Assembly (NCBI RefSeq): GCF_030817195.1 | Contig: NZ_JAUSYZ010000001.1 | Span: 682,001 to 746,000 of the forward strand | Direction: 5' to 3' | Length of the DNA: 64,000 nt | Origin: Arthrobacter globiformis | Lineage (GTDB): Bacteria > Actinomycetota > Actinomycetes > Actinomycetales > Micrococcaceae | In this document: positions 49,137 to 58,250 of the stretch, one piece after another | Layout of the letters: every line of letters starts with the position of its first letter | How positions within the stretch are numbered: position 1 is the stretch's first letter | Program-made: the position numbers and the translations under genes | The notes under the pieces: generated by a model | The model's database searches: none | What the model was told of the DNA's origin: nothing | What the model saw: only the letters and a program-made list of their open reading frames with translations

Positions 49137-49430
49137 ATGACCAAGACGCTCTACGCCGAATTCACCGTCAAGCCCGGCAGCGAAGCCCGGGTTGCCGAAA
49201 TGATGCGCGAACTCACCGAGCAGGTGCGCAGTGAGCCCGGCAACCAGCTGTTCCTGCCGTACACCCGGGAAAGCAACCCCCGGGAGTACTTCGTTTTCGA
49301 GGTGTATCGCGACGAGGCAGCCTTCCAGGAACACATCACGGCGGACTACGGCGCCCGGTTCAACGGGGAGCTCGCGGACCACATCGAGGAGGACGGGTCG
49401 GTGCTGACCTGGCTGCAGCCGGTCCACTAA
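49137..49430 (+). CDS. Antibiotic biosynthesis monooxygenase (ABM) domain protein
   Basis: A 97-residue ferredoxin-like alpha/beta protein (MTKTLYAEFTVKPGSEARVAEMMREL; EYFVFEVYRDEAAFQEH) of the YgiN-like putative quinol monooxygenase group. It is preceded by ACAGGAGAATC and probably co-transcribed with the LacI gene. Its role in a sugar locus is unclear; family members often occur beside carbohydrate genes with no known activity. Confidence 0.8.
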   Translation: MTKTLYAEFTVKPGSEARVAEMMRELTEQVRSEPGNQLFLPYTRESNPREYFVFEVYRDEAAFQEHITADYGARFNGELADHIEEDGSVLTWLQPVH

Positions 49431-49499
49431 ACCCGGCGCCGCCTCGCCACAAAGACCGCCCGGCCAGGGCGGTGCGTAACGGCCCGGTCCGGCACGAAT

Positions 49500-49541
49500 A
49501 AGGCCGGTGTCCGCAGGTTCTGCGGACACCGGCCTTCCGTT
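49500..49541. terminator. Bidirectional terminator between the ABM gene and the GH32 gene
   Basis: Perfect 17-bp stem AAGGCCGGTGTCCGCAG / CTGCGGACACCGGCCTT with a GTT loop, between convergent genes. Confidence 0.88.
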
Positions 49542-49550
49542 TACCGGCCG

Positions 49551-52214
49551 TTACTTCCTGTTCTTGGTGGGCACTTGCGCTGCCAAGAACATGGACCGGC
49601 TGAGCGGCGTGACGGTCAGTGACTTCAGTCGGGCGGTTCCCCCTTCGGCGAAGAGCGCCACCTGGTTGGCGCCCTGTTCGGGGAAGACCTGGTCCGTGAT
49701 GGTCCGCAGGCCGTTCTGGGCGAACACCTCCACCGAGGACCGGTCCACGTAGATGCGCAGCGTCACGTTGCCGCTCGCGTCCACGGTCACGGGGGCGGAG
49801 TCAACCGAAACGAAGAGCGGGTGGAAGTCAGTGCTGCCGGAGTTGCTTCGGTCGACGTACAGCTCCCCGGTTGCCTTGTCGTAGCCGATGACCGTCGATT
49901 TACTGCCGTTCCCCAGGACTGTGATCCCGGCCTTGGACGCTGATCCGGGGGCGAACGTCACGTCGATCCGCTGCACGTCGCCCGAGGCCGCAGACGGCAG
50001 CGCGTGGGTGCCAGCGGGAATGTTCCGCGCCCGCTTTTCGGCGTAGCTTTCCTTTGTGCCGAGGCCATCCACCTGCTGGACTGCCTTCTGCGCCAGCCGC
50101 GGACCGTTGGCCGTCTGCGTGAGGGCCACTTCGCGGGGCAGGGACATGGCGCTGCGCCAGGGCGAGGTTGGAATGTTGTTGGCGTAGTCCCAGTTGTTCA
50201 TCCAGCCGAGCATGATGCGCTTGCTCTGCGGCATGTTGTTGAAGGACACGGACGCGTAGTAGTCCCGGCCGTAGTCGAGCCAGTCATAGGTCTGGACCCG
50301 CGGCGTGGCCGGCCGCGGGGAGGCGACGAACTCGTCCGCCAGGATGTGGCCCCAGCCGAAGCGGTTGTTGTCCACCACCCGGATGCTGGCCTGCCGCCCC
50401 CTGAACTCGGAAACGTTCCACGATGCCCAGTCCAGGACCTCGCTGTTAGCCCCGGTGGCCGACCTGACCACCTTGCCGTCCACCACGAGGTTGACGGTGG
50501 TCTCATCGGAACGGGGCACTGCTGCCTGATCCGTCAGCATGACGTGGTCCAGGGTGAGGTGTCCCCAGCCGCCGGTGGCCTGGTCCACGATCCGGAGCTG
50601 TGCCTGCTGCCCGGCGAACTCGGATACGTCCCAGCCCTTCCAGTTCAGGGCTCCAGCGTCATCGCCGGCGAGGCTGCGGACCACGTTGCCGTTCACCAGC
50701 AGCTGCGCTTCCAGCGTCTGTCCGGAGCCGGCCGTGCGGTGTCCGCCGCCCACCAGCATGCTCATGAAGTTCCGGTTTACCGTGAACGACGGCGACGTGA
50801 GGGTTCCCTGCCTCTCGTCGCTGGGCGCGCCTGCCGTATCGAACGTGTTGATCCGTTTGGTGCCGATATAGAAGTCGCCGCCGGACGTTGCCGGCTGGAA
50901 CGCCGGTGCCAGATCCCCGGTTCCTGTCCACCCGGCGTCGGCCAGCGTGGAGCCGTCCGGTACCTCAAAGCCGTTGAACAACAGGTCCCCGGGTGGCGGG
51001 GTGTTGTCCAGCTTGTCCGAGACCCGCGGATGCTGTCCGCCGCCCACGAGGAAGTTGAGGTAATCGCTGTCCACGGTGAACTGCGGCGAGGTCATCGACC
51101 CCAGCGGCCAGTCGCCGTCGTTGAATGAATTGATCAGACCGGCGCCGGCAAAGCCGGTAACGGCGTTCTGCCCGGCAAGCGTACCGGAGGCGGGTGCCCC
51201 GGCGAATGGCCCGTCCTTCCAGTTGCCGGGTTCGTTGTTCACCGTCCAGCCGTTGTACGTGCCGTCGTTGAAGCCTGCCAGGGGAGTGCCCGCGGGCAAC
51301 GCGTCACTGGCCTTCGTTGTCTCCGAGGTGAATGTGGTGCCGTCAAAATTGCCCACGAAATACTGCCCTGCCGAGCCGCCAGCCACGCCTCCCGGGTTGA
51401 TGTTGACCACCATCACCCACTTGACGTTCGCGGGGTTGCCGTCGACGGCAAGCGGGAACAGGTCCGGGCATTCCCAGAGCCCGCCCGTGGCATTCGCCGG
51501 GCCGAACTCGCTGAGCTGCGTCCAGTCCTTGAGGTTGCCGGACTTGTACAGCACCACCTTGTGCTCGGTGGCCTCGACGGCGGTCATCACCCAGTAGCCG
51601 CCTCCGCCGGGGGAGTCGTACCAAAACACCTTTGGGTCCCGGAAGTTCGCCGAGTTGCGGTTTAGCACCGGGTTGCCGCTGTACTTGGTCCAGGTCTTGC
51701 CCTCATCCAGGCTGTACGCAAGGGATTGGGCCTGCAGCCCTTTGTACGGTGAGGCGTCCTTGTAGGCGCTGGTGAAGATCGCCACCAGAGGAGGGTTCGC
51801 GGCCGTGCCGAGGCCGGAACTGTTGTTCTTGTCCACCACCACGCTTCCGGAGAAGATGTCCTGCTGGTCGTCGGTGGCGATGGCCAGGGGCTGCTCCTTC
51901 CAGTGCACCAGGTCTGTTGACGTGGCGTGTCCCCAGGACATGTTGCCCCACTGATTGCCGGACGGGTTGTGCTGGTAGTAGAGGTGGTAGACGCCCTTGT
52001 AGAACACCATCCCGTTGGGATCGTTCATCCAGTTCTGTTCGGGCGTGTAGTGATATGCCGGCCGAAACTGCTCGTCGCCGGCAGTGCCCGCCGCCGTTGC
52101 CGTCGCTGCTCCGGCGAGTACTGTGGCAAGGCTGAGACCGGCCACGGTCAAAGCGGTACATAGCTGTAGTCTGCCGAATTTTCTCTGATGCATTGTGCTG
52201 GTGTCGCCCTTCAT
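49551..52214 (-). CDS. Secreted GH32 fructan/sucrose hydrolase with a nested internal module
   Basis: An 887-residue enzyme exported by a signal peptide (basic start, hydrophobic core, ATATAAG cleavage region near 43). The GH32 catalytic residues are intact: nucleophile Asp65 (WMNDPNG), Asp193 in FRDP and acid/base Glu248 (WECPDLF). Residues about 313-640 interrupt the propeller before the conserved YDWLDYGRDYYA blade. The C-terminal beta-sandwich (about 690-880) has VDRSSVEVF. Likely substrates are levan, inulin or sucrose, releasing fructose for FrcBCA. There is no LPXTG anchor. I start at ATG 52214 (GAGAGG upstream); ATG 52193 is an alternative. A LacI operator begins 34 nt upstream. Confidence 0.92.
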   Translation of the reverse strand: MKGDTSTMHQRKFGRLQLCTALTVAGLSLATVLAGAATATAAGTAGDEQFRPAYHYTPEQNWMNDPNGMVFYKGVYHLYYQHNPSGNQWGNMSWGHATSTDLVHWKEQPLAIATDDQQDIFSGSVVVDKNNSSGLGTAANPPLVAIFTSAYKDASPYKGLQAQSLAYSLDEGKTWTKYSGNPVLNRNSANFRDPKVFWYDSPGGGGYWVMTAVEATEHKVVLYKSGNLKDWTQLSEFGPANATGGLWECPDLFPLAVDGNPANVKWVMVVNINPGGVAGGSAGQYFVGNFDGTTFTSETTKASDALPAGTPLAGFNDGTYNGWTVNNEPGNWKDGPFAGAPASGTLAGQNAVTGFAGAGLINSFNDGDWPLGSMTSPQFTVDSDYLNFLVGGGQHPRVSDKLDNTPPPGDLLFNGFEVPDGSTLADAGWTGTGDLAPAFQPATSGGDFYIGTKRINTFDTAGAPSDERQGTLTSPSFTVNRNFMSMLVGGGHRTAGSGQTLEAQLLVNGNVVRSLAGDDAGALNWKGWDVSEFAGQQAQLRIVDQATGGWGHLTLDHVMLTDQAAVPRSDETTVNLVVDGKVVRSATGANSEVLDWASWNVSEFRGRQASIRVVDNNRFGWGHILADEFVASPRPATPRVQTYDWLDYGRDYYASVSFNNMPQSKRIMLGWMNNWDYANNIPTSPWRSAMSLPREVALTQTANGPRLAQKAVQQVDGLGTKESYAEKRARNIPAGTHALPSAASGDVQRIDVTFAPGSASKAGITVLGNGSKSTVIGYDKATGELYVDRSNSGSTDFHPLFVSVDSAPVTVDASGNVTLRIYVDRSSVEVFAQNGLRTITDQVFPEQGANQVALFAEGGTARLKSLTVTPLSRSMFLAAQVPTKNRK

Positions 52215-52247
52215 CGCGCGTGCCTCTCCCCACCCCGAAGGTAGGTA

Positions 52248-52259
52248 GACAACGTTGTC
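52248..52259. promoter_or_regulatory. LacI-type operator upstream of the GH32 gene
   Basis: Perfect palindrome GACAACGTTGTC beginning exactly 34 nt upstream of the GH32 start, the same spacing as at frcB. It points to shared control by the LacI regulator at 48007-49059. Confidence 0.78.
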
Positions 52260-52446
52260 AATGAGTGGAACGCTAGGGGATGTCCACAAGACAAGTCAAC
52301 GGCTCCAACGGCGGCAAATCGACTAGCTGTTCATGGCCTTTGCGGTTGGCGAAAGGCCCGCAACCTGGCCTCCAGGCCAGCGGCTGTCAGCCCTCGATGA
52401 AGCGCCTGGGCCAGGATCGCAGCCGTTTCCAAGGGAAAGCAAGAGC

Positions 52447-52460
52447 AGACACCGTTGTCA
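52447..52460. promoter_or_regulatory. Possible further LacI-type operator
   Basis: AGACACCGTTGTCA, the reverse complement of TGACAACGGTGTCT, differing from the frcB operator at two positions. It lies 200 bp upstream of the GH32 operator and 50-70 nt upstream of the small lipoprotein gene. It may be an auxiliary site for looping or a chance match. Confidence 0.4.
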
Positions 52461-52509
52461 CGCGCCCGTCGTCGAAGTTCGCCGGGACCGCCGTTGCTAG
52501 GGTGGAATC

Positions 52510-52849
52510 ATGAAAACGCAGCCTCCTCGCCATGTCCATGCTTCCTGTCCTCGTTCTGCTGGCGGGCTGCGCCCAGGCCGAGGAAGCAGCCCAGAATGCG
52601 GCGAGCTCGGCAGTCTCCCAGGCTGCCAATGCGGCGGCCGAACAGGTGAAGGGGCAGATCTGCACCGTGATCGAGGACGGCCTGGTGAGCGCCTCTGACA
52701 AGGCTGCGCTCGCGGGTCTTGTCGCCGGCGCCGAAACTGCCGGCGTGCCCGCCGAAATCACCGGTCCCCTGAAAGCGATCGCCCAGGCCGGCGACAAGGT
52801 TCCCAGCGATTCTGTCCGTGAGCTTCAGAAGGCCTGCGCCGCCGCCTGA
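52510..52849 (+). pseudogene. Small lipoprotein, start apparently frameshifted
   Basis: The open frame beginning at ATG 52532 reads MSMLPVLVLLAGCAQAEEAAQN, an alanine-rich protein of 105 residues with a lipobox-like LLAGC but no basic N-terminus. If one A of the AAAA run at 52513-52516 is removed, the ATG at 52510 joins this frame and yields MKRSLLAMSMLPVLVLLAGC, a textbook lipoprotein signal, with GGTGG upstream. The mature part (about 90 residues) is helical with two Cys and no recognised family. Either a true indel or an assembly error; translation from 52532 remains possible. Confidence 0.6.
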
Positions 52850-52927
52850 ACCGTGGAGTCAGCGCAGCCTGCAATAATCGGAACCAGCAGTTGCGGGGGC
52901 CGCTGAAAATGGCCGGCCGCGACGGGC

Positions 52928-52939
52928 AGCAACGTTAGT
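52928..52939. promoter_or_regulatory. MalR-like operator upstream of malQ
   Basis: AGCAACGTTAGT, an imperfect copy of the AGCAACGTTGCT palindrome found upstream of the GH13 gene, ending 32 nt before the malQ ATG. Confidence 0.5.
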
Positions 52940-52971
52940 TTCGGGCCGATTACAGCAGACGAGGCGGACAT

Positions 52972-55230
52972 ATGAAGGCTCCCAGCCAGCAGCACGCGAC
53001 TTCCCCTGAGGCGCCTTTCCCTGCAACCTCTTCCCCTGAGCCTTCTTCATCTGAAATTTCTTCTGAAATGCCGGCGGGCAACGGAGCGCCGGTGACTGGT
53101 GCCGCCGTCAATCCCGAGCTGCTGCGCTGGCTGGCGGAGGCGTACGGCGTCGGAACCTCCTACCAGGGGTGGGACGGGCAGCCGCATGAGGTTGCGGCAG
53201 AAACCCTGATCCGTGTCCTTGCCGCGCTTGGCGTCCACGCCCACACCGATCAGCTCATCGAACACGAACTGGCCGAGGCGGAACTGGCGCCCTGGCGTCG
53301 GATGCTGCCGCCCGCCGTCGTGATTCAGGAAGGCACGCCGGGGCAGGTGAGCGTCCATGTCCCGCACGGTTCCAGCGTCCGCATGTGGGCCATCACCGAG
53401 GACGGACGCGAGCTGGAGGCCGTCCAGGAGGACGTCTGGGTGGAACCCCGCGAAGTGGACGGTACTCTGACCGGCCGGGCCACCTTCGCCGTGCCACAAA
53501 ATACGGGCCTGGGATGGCACACCCTGCGTGCCAAGGCGGCCGGGGTGGTTGCCGAAACCACGCTGGTGGTGACCCCTGCCCGGCTGTCCACGGCAGCCGA
53601 CCTTGAGGAGCGCCGGGGCTGGGGACTGGCGACGCAGCTGTATTCCGTCCGCTCCAAGCGGTCCTGGGGGGTGGGAGATTTTTCCGACCTCGCAGAGCTT
53701 GCGGCGGTTGCCGGCGCACGCGGAGCAGACTACGTGCTGGTGAATCCCCTGCACGCGGCCGATCCCGTGCCGCCCCTGGAGCCGTCCCCGTATTCACCGT
53801 CGACCCGCCGCTTCTTCAACCCGCTGTACCTGCGGATCGAGGCCATTGCCGAGCTTGCGTACCTGAAACCCAAGAAGCAGTCGCTGGTCCACGGCCTCAT
53901 GAAGCAGGCACGGAAGCTGAACAAGGATGCGACGCGGCTTGACCGGGACAAGGTCTACTCCGCCAAGCTGGCAGCGCTGGAGCTGATCTTTGGCGTCCGC
54001 CGTTCGCCGTCGCGGCAGCTCGCGTTTGAGGACTACTGCCGCCGGGCCGGCGCCGGCCTGGATGACTTTGCCCTCTGGTGCGCCATCCGTGAGGATCTCG
54101 ACGCCGATGACCCGTTTTGGGCGGACCCAACGGCTGCGATGGGCTCCCCTTTGGCGGAGAAGCTCAGGGGTGAGCTGGCGGAACGGATCGAGTTCCACCG
54201 CTGGCTGCAGTGGCTCTGTGACGAGCAGCTTGAATCCGCCCAGCAGGCCGCGCGCAACGCCGGCATGCGCCTGGGCGTGGTGAACGACCTTGCCGTCGGC
54301 GTGGACCTTCAGAGCTCCGACGCCTGGACGCTGCACGGCGTACTCGCGCCCGGCGTCAGCGTCGGCGCGCCGCCGGACATGTACAACCAGCTGGGGCAGG
54401 ACTGGCACCAGCCGCCGTGGCACCCCACCCGCCTCGCCGAAGCCGGGTACAAGCCGTTCCGGGAGATGCTCGCGACGGTGCTGCGGCATTCGGGCGGCAT
54501 CCGGGTGGACCACATCCTCGGCTTTTTCCGGCTGTGGTGGGTGCCGGAAGGGAACTCGCCGGTGGACGGCGCCTACGTCCGGTTCGACCACGACGCCATG
54601 ATCGGCATCCTTGCCCTGGAGGCCCACCGTGCCGGCGCCGTAGTGATCGGCGAAGACCTGGGCACCTTCGAGCCGTGGGTCCGGGATTACCTGGCCGCAC
54701 GGGGCATCCTGGGCACCTCGATCCTGTGGTTTGAGAACGACGGCGACGCTCCGCTGCCGCCCGAACAGTACCGGCTGCAGGCCCTCTCCAGCGTGAACAC
54801 GCACGACCTGCCGCCCACGGCCGGCTACCTCGCCGGTGACCACGTGACCCTGCGCAACGCGCTGGGGCTGCTGGAGCGTTCCGCGGAGGAGGAGCGCCTG
54901 GAGCACAATGCCAAGCTGGAGAAAATGATGGACCTGCTCCGGCAGCGGGGCCTCCTTTCGTCCAGTGACGCCGGCTCCGAACAGGAACGCATCGAGGCGC
55001 TGCACCGGCTGCTCGCGCAGACCCCGTCCGTCCTGCTCGGGGTGGCGCTCGTGGACGCTGTCGGAGAACGCCGGGTGCAGAACCAGCCCGGCACCACCTC
55101 CGCCCAATACCCCAACTGGCAGGTGCCACTGGCCAACTCCGACGGGGACCCAGTCCTGCTCGACACCCTCGCAGACGACGACAGGTTCAACTCCCTGCTC
55201 GCGGCGGTCGAGAAGGCCATGCGGGCCTGA
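52972..55230 (+). CDS. malQ: 4-alpha-glucanotransferase (amylomaltase)
   Basis: A 752-residue GH77 enzyme that transfers glucan chains between maltodextrins in the cytoplasm. A low-complexity Ser/Pro N-terminus (about 1-45) precedes an actinobacterial N-terminal domain. The catalytic barrel (about 215-740) has the nucleophile region GIRVDHILGFFRLWW, acid/base VVIGEDLGTFEP and SVNTHDLPPTAGY. It converges with the secreted GH13 gene, which would generate its maltodextrin substrates. Both carry related palindromes, so a MalR-type LacI regulator encoded elsewhere is likely. Confidence 0.95.
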   Translation: MKAPSQQHATSPEAPFPATSSPEPSSSEISSEMPAGNGAPVTGAAVNPELLRWLAEAYGVGTSYQGWDGQPHEVAAETLIRVLAALGVHAHTDQLIEHELAEAELAPWRRMLPPAVVIQEGTPGQVSVHVPHGSSVRMWAITEDGRELEAVQEDVWVEPREVDGTLTGRATFAVPQNTGLGWHTLRAKAAGVVAETTLVVTPARLSTAADLEERRGWGLATQLYSVRSKRSWGVGDFSDLAELAAVAGARGADYVLVNPLHAADPVPPLEPSPYSPSTRRFFNPLYLRIEAIAELAYLKPKKQSLVHGLMKQARKLNKDATRLDRDKVYSAKLAALELIFGVRRSPSRQLAFEDYCRRAGAGLDDFALWCAIREDLDADDPFWADPTAAMGSPLAEKLRGELAERIEFHRWLQWLCDEQLESAQQAARNAGMRLGVVNDLAVGVDLQSSDAWTLHGVLAPGVSVGAPPDMYNQLGQDWHQPPWHPTRLAEAGYKPFREMLATVLRHSGGIRVDHILGFFRLWWVPEGNSPVDGAYVRFDHDAMIGILALEAHRAGAVVIGEDLGTFEPWVRDYLAARGILGTSILWFENDGDAPLPPEQYRLQALSSVNTHDLPPTAGYLAGDHVTLRNALGLLERSAEEERLEHNAKLEKMMDLLRQRGLLSSSDAGSEQERIEALHRLLAQTPSVLLGVALVDAVGERRVQNQPGTTSAQYPNWQVPLANSDGDPVLLDTLADDDRFNSLLAAVEKAMRA

Positions 55231-55267
55231 CGCCCCGGGCGGGGCGGGCTTGGCGCCCCGGGCGCGC

Positions 55268-58090
55268 CTAGCCTGCCGTGATCACGTGCGTGGTGTGGTC
55301 GTACCGGAAGGTGACCGGGCCGCCGTCGTGGTTCAGCACGATATTGGAACCGTTCGGAGCGCCATCCTGGCCGTAGTTCTCATCCCAAGAGCCGTTGATG
55401 GCCGCCTTGAATTCGTACTGCCCCGCTGGAAGGTCGGCTGTGAGTTTCCACAGGCGGTCAGCCGGATTAAAGGCCATAAAGGCCGCCTCGCACGCCGGCT
55501 GCCAATCATCAGGGCACCCCATCTCGCTGTTCAGGCTTCCCGCCACGGTGACCGAGTCGGGCTGTGGTGGGGCGCCCACCACGACGGTCCGGACATTGCT
55601 CACCACGGTTGACCCTTCGAGGCTGGCCCGGTAGCGCACCTCGGTGCCATCGGCGAGGTCCAGGGCGGCCAGGTCGTCTGCCACTGTGTAGGCCGGCGAC
55701 GAGTCATCTTCAGAGCCGATGGCTGTCCACGGTCCGTCCGCGATGCTGCGCTCAAACCGCACCACGTGGCTGGCCTTCTCCGGGTCCGCCGTGGCAACCA
55801 CCTCCACGTTCCCCTGGACGGTGCTGCCCTCGGCCGGCTGCTGGATGGTCAGCACCGGGTCCGGCACCACAGCGGACCGGGAAGCGCTGACCGACGTGCG
55901 GCCGGCGTTGTTCAGGACGACCGCCCGGTACTCCAGCTCAGTGCCGGGGTTCAGTCCCGAGACATCGTGGAAGACGCGGTAGGGGGCGGTGTCATCTGTG
56001 CCAACGCGCTCCCACATGCCGCCCGGCGTCCTGGCGTCAAAGGTGACCTCGTAGAACGAGTTGCCACCGACGTCGGCCGTCACCTGGATGCGGCCGTTGT
56101 CCCCGGCGGACGTGGCGGTAGCGGCGGCGGAAACGGGAGGCTGCAGCGCGACGGCGGGCGCCGCCTTCTCGCGGGGGATACGGCCGGAAGACTGGTAGAC
56201 GACGGCGGACAGCGGCGGCACCGTGACGGTCAGTTTGCCATCGGCTGAGGTCCTGGAGTTTTCGGCGGCGCCGCCGTAGAGAAGGCTGTAATTGCGCTTG
56301 GCGATGTAGGTGGGAACAGCGGCGGTCCGGGGTTCCTCACTGTTGTTCAGCGCTACTACGTACTCGCGCTGGTCCTTGGCATCGGTGCGGGAAAAGGCAT
56401 AGATGCCGGGCCCGTCGGAGGCGTAGCGGTGCTGGTGGGCGCCGTCGCGCAGGGCGGGGTGCTCCTTGGTCAACTGCGCGAGTTCGCGGATCTTGGCGTA
56501 GAGGGGATGCCCGGTGTTGAAGTTGTCGGTGGCGTGGGTGGCGTCCGTGCCGAGCAGGTCATCGTCGAGGTAGTCGGGCACCTTGCTGGCGAACAGCGTC
56601 TGGCGGGCGTCCTGGTCCCCGCCGGGCCCGGTGAAACCCTGCTCGTCACCGTAGTAGACCACCGGGTTTCCGCGGGAAAAGTACATGAGCTCGTGGGCGA
56701 GTTCGTCGCGGGCCACGCGTTCGGCGTCGTCCGCGTCAGGGTTGTCGGTGCTGATGAAGCTGCCGATCCTGCCCATGTCGTGGTTCCCCAGGAAGGTGGG
56801 CAGCTGGTAGACGTTGGAATCCGCGTCGGTGTACCAGTCGTCGGCGGCGAAGAAAGTCTCAAGCTGCTTCGCGTCCTGGCTTTTCGAGGCGAAATTGCGC
56901 GCCGCATCCTGGAACGGGAAGTCGAGGACCGCCTGCATCCTGTTGCGGGTGGTGAACTGGCTCGTGTTGCTCTTGGAAGTGTCGAAGACCTCGCCGAACA
57001 TGAAGAACTCGTCCTTGCCGTGCTCCTTGGCGTAGGCCAGGACGTCGGGCCCGAACTGCTGCCAGAATTCGTCGTTGACGTGCTTCATCGTGTCGATGCG
57101 GAACCCGTCCACGCCGAAATCCCGGATCCACGTCTCGTAGATGTCCGTCATGCCGGCCACGACCGTCGGGTGTTCGGTGAACAGGTCGTCCAGGCCGAAG
57201 AAGTCTCCGTAGAAGGAGTTTTCCCCGGCGAAGGTGGTGTCGCCGCGGTTGTGGTACAGCGTGGGGTCATTGAGCCAGGCCGGAACCTTGAGGTTCTGTT
57301 CCGCCGGATCAAGCACCGGCGTGTACGGGAAGGAGGTCCCGGCATCGAGCTTTGGGAAGTCCGCGCGGCCGGCGAAGTCCCGGTCATCGAAGGCAACGCC
57401 TGAGCCGGTGCGGTACGGCTCCTTGTCCTTGGAGACGTAGCCGGTGCGGGCGCCCTCCTTGTAGCCGATCACATCCGCGGTGTGGTTGGTGATGATGTCG
57501 AAGTACACCTTCATGCCGCGCGAGTGCGCCTCGTCGATCAGTGCCTTCAGCTCGGCGTTGGTGCCCAGGTGCGGATCGATCTGGGTGAAGTCCGTGACCC
57601 AGTAGCCGTGGTAGCCGGCGGAATTGTCCTCGGGCTGGACCGCCTTGTTCTTGAAGCTCGGTGTCAGCCAGATCGCCGTCGTTCCGAGCCCCTGGATGTA
57701 GTCGATCTTGTCCAGCAGGCCGTTCAGGTCCCCGCCGTTGTAGAAGCCCTTGCGGGTGGGGTCGAAGCCGGACACCATCGGATCCGGTCCCAGGCCGCCT
57801 TGGTCGTTGCCGGTGTCGCCGTTGCTGAACCTGTCCGCCATGACGAAGTAGAAGTTTTCGTCGGTGACGGGAGTGCGGAGGGAATGGGCGCCTTTTCCCG
57901 CGTCCGACGGCGGTCCGGGGGCTTTGCTGGTGACTGCGGCTTGGGTTTGTGCCTGGGTGGGCAGGGCCTGCGCGGGCAGGGCTGATGCAGCCAGCAGAAC
58001 GAGCGCGCCGGCTGCTGCCAGAGTCGCGCGGGCGGGCTTGGTGGGACCGTCGGTGCGGCGCGGGGAATTCAGGCGAGGGACGGTGAACAT
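55268..58090 (-). CDS. Secreted GH13 alpha-amylase/pullulanase-type enzyme with C-terminal X25-like domain
   Basis: A 940-residue exported enzyme with a signal peptide ending near PAQALPTQA (residues 39-47). The GH13 catalytic domain (about 75-640) has region I DIITNHTADV, nucleophile Asp333 (DGFRIDTMKH), acid/base Glu367 (MFGEVFD) and region IV FLGNHDMGRIGSF. Two fibronectin-like modules (about 665-835) follow, then an X25/pullulanase-type starch-binding domain (about 840-930; VTVAGSLNSEMGCPDDWQPAC). It degrades starch or glycogen outside the cell. The ATG 58090 has GGAAGG upstream, and a perfect LacI-type palindrome lies just before it. Exact specificity (alpha-1,4 or alpha-1,6) cannot be fixed. 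Confidence 0.9.
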   Translation of the reverse strand: MFTVPRLNSPRRTDGPTKPARATLAAAGALVLLAASALPAQALPTQAQTQAAVTSKAPGPPSDAGKGAHSLRTPVTDENFYFVMADRFSNGDTGNDQGGLGPDPMVSGFDPTRKGFYNGGDLNGLLDKIDYIQGLGTTAIWLTPSFKNKAVQPEDNSAGYHGYWVTDFTQIDPHLGTNAELKALIDEAHSRGMKVYFDIITNHTADVIGYKEGARTGYVSKDKEPYRTGSGVAFDDRDFAGRADFPKLDAGTSFPYTPVLDPAEQNLKVPAWLNDPTLYHNRGDTTFAGENSFYGDFFGLDDLFTEHPTVVAGMTDIYETWIRDFGVDGFRIDTMKHVNDEFWQQFGPDVLAYAKEHGKDEFFMFGEVFDTSKSNTSQFTTRNRMQAVLDFPFQDAARNFASKSQDAKQLETFFAADDWYTDADSNVYQLPTFLGNHDMGRIGSFISTDNPDADDAERVARDELAHELMYFSRGNPVVYYGDEQGFTGPGGDQDARQTLFASKVPDYLDDDLLGTDATHATDNFNTGHPLYAKIRELAQLTKEHPALRDGAHQHRYASDGPGIYAFSRTDAKDQREYVVALNNSEEPRTAAVPTYIAKRNYSLLYGGAAENSRTSADGKLTVTVPPLSAVVYQSSGRIPREKAAPAVALQPPVSAAATATSAGDNGRIQVTADVGGNSFYEVTFDARTPGGMWERVGTDDTAPYRVFHDVSGLNPGTELEYRAVVLNNAGRTSVSASRSAVVPDPVLTIQQPAEGSTVQGNVEVVATADPEKASHVVRFERSIADGPWTAIGSEDDSSPAYTVADDLAALDLADGTEVRYRASLEGSTVVSNVRTVVVGAPPQPDSVTVAGSLNSEMGCPDDWQPACEAAFMAFNPADRLWKLTADLPAGQYEFKAAINGSWDENYGQDGAPNGSNIVLNHDGGPVTFRYDHTTHVITAG

Positions 58091-58105
58091 GTTGGACCTT
58101 CCGCA

Positions 58106-58119
58106 AAGCAACGTTGCTT
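58106..58119. promoter_or_regulatory. MalR-like operator upstream of the GH13 gene
   Basis: Perfect 14-bp palindrome AAGCAACGTTGCTT, 15 nt upstream of the start codon and next to the ribosome site. It differs in its outer bases from the fructan-locus operators (GACAACGTTGTC), so a separate LacI-family regulator is implied. Confidence 0.75.
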
Positions 58120-58250
58120 GTCCGGGTGGGGAAGCCCGGAATCCGTTAGGGTGCCGACTCGTCCAAGGCAAGCCCGATCACCGATATCAGCTCCTGTGAT
58201 GGAGCCGTATTGGCAGTGACTAATCCTGTATTGGCTTTGTCGATTGCGGT

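Noticed and set aside
53794..55107. A long minus-strand frame opposite malQ
   Set aside because: Shadow of malQ; no ribosome site and no domain.
55241..55259. Terminator between malQ and the GH13 gene
   Set aside because: Only a 6-bp GGGGCG/CGCCCC stem and no T-run in very GC-rich sequence; too weak to call.
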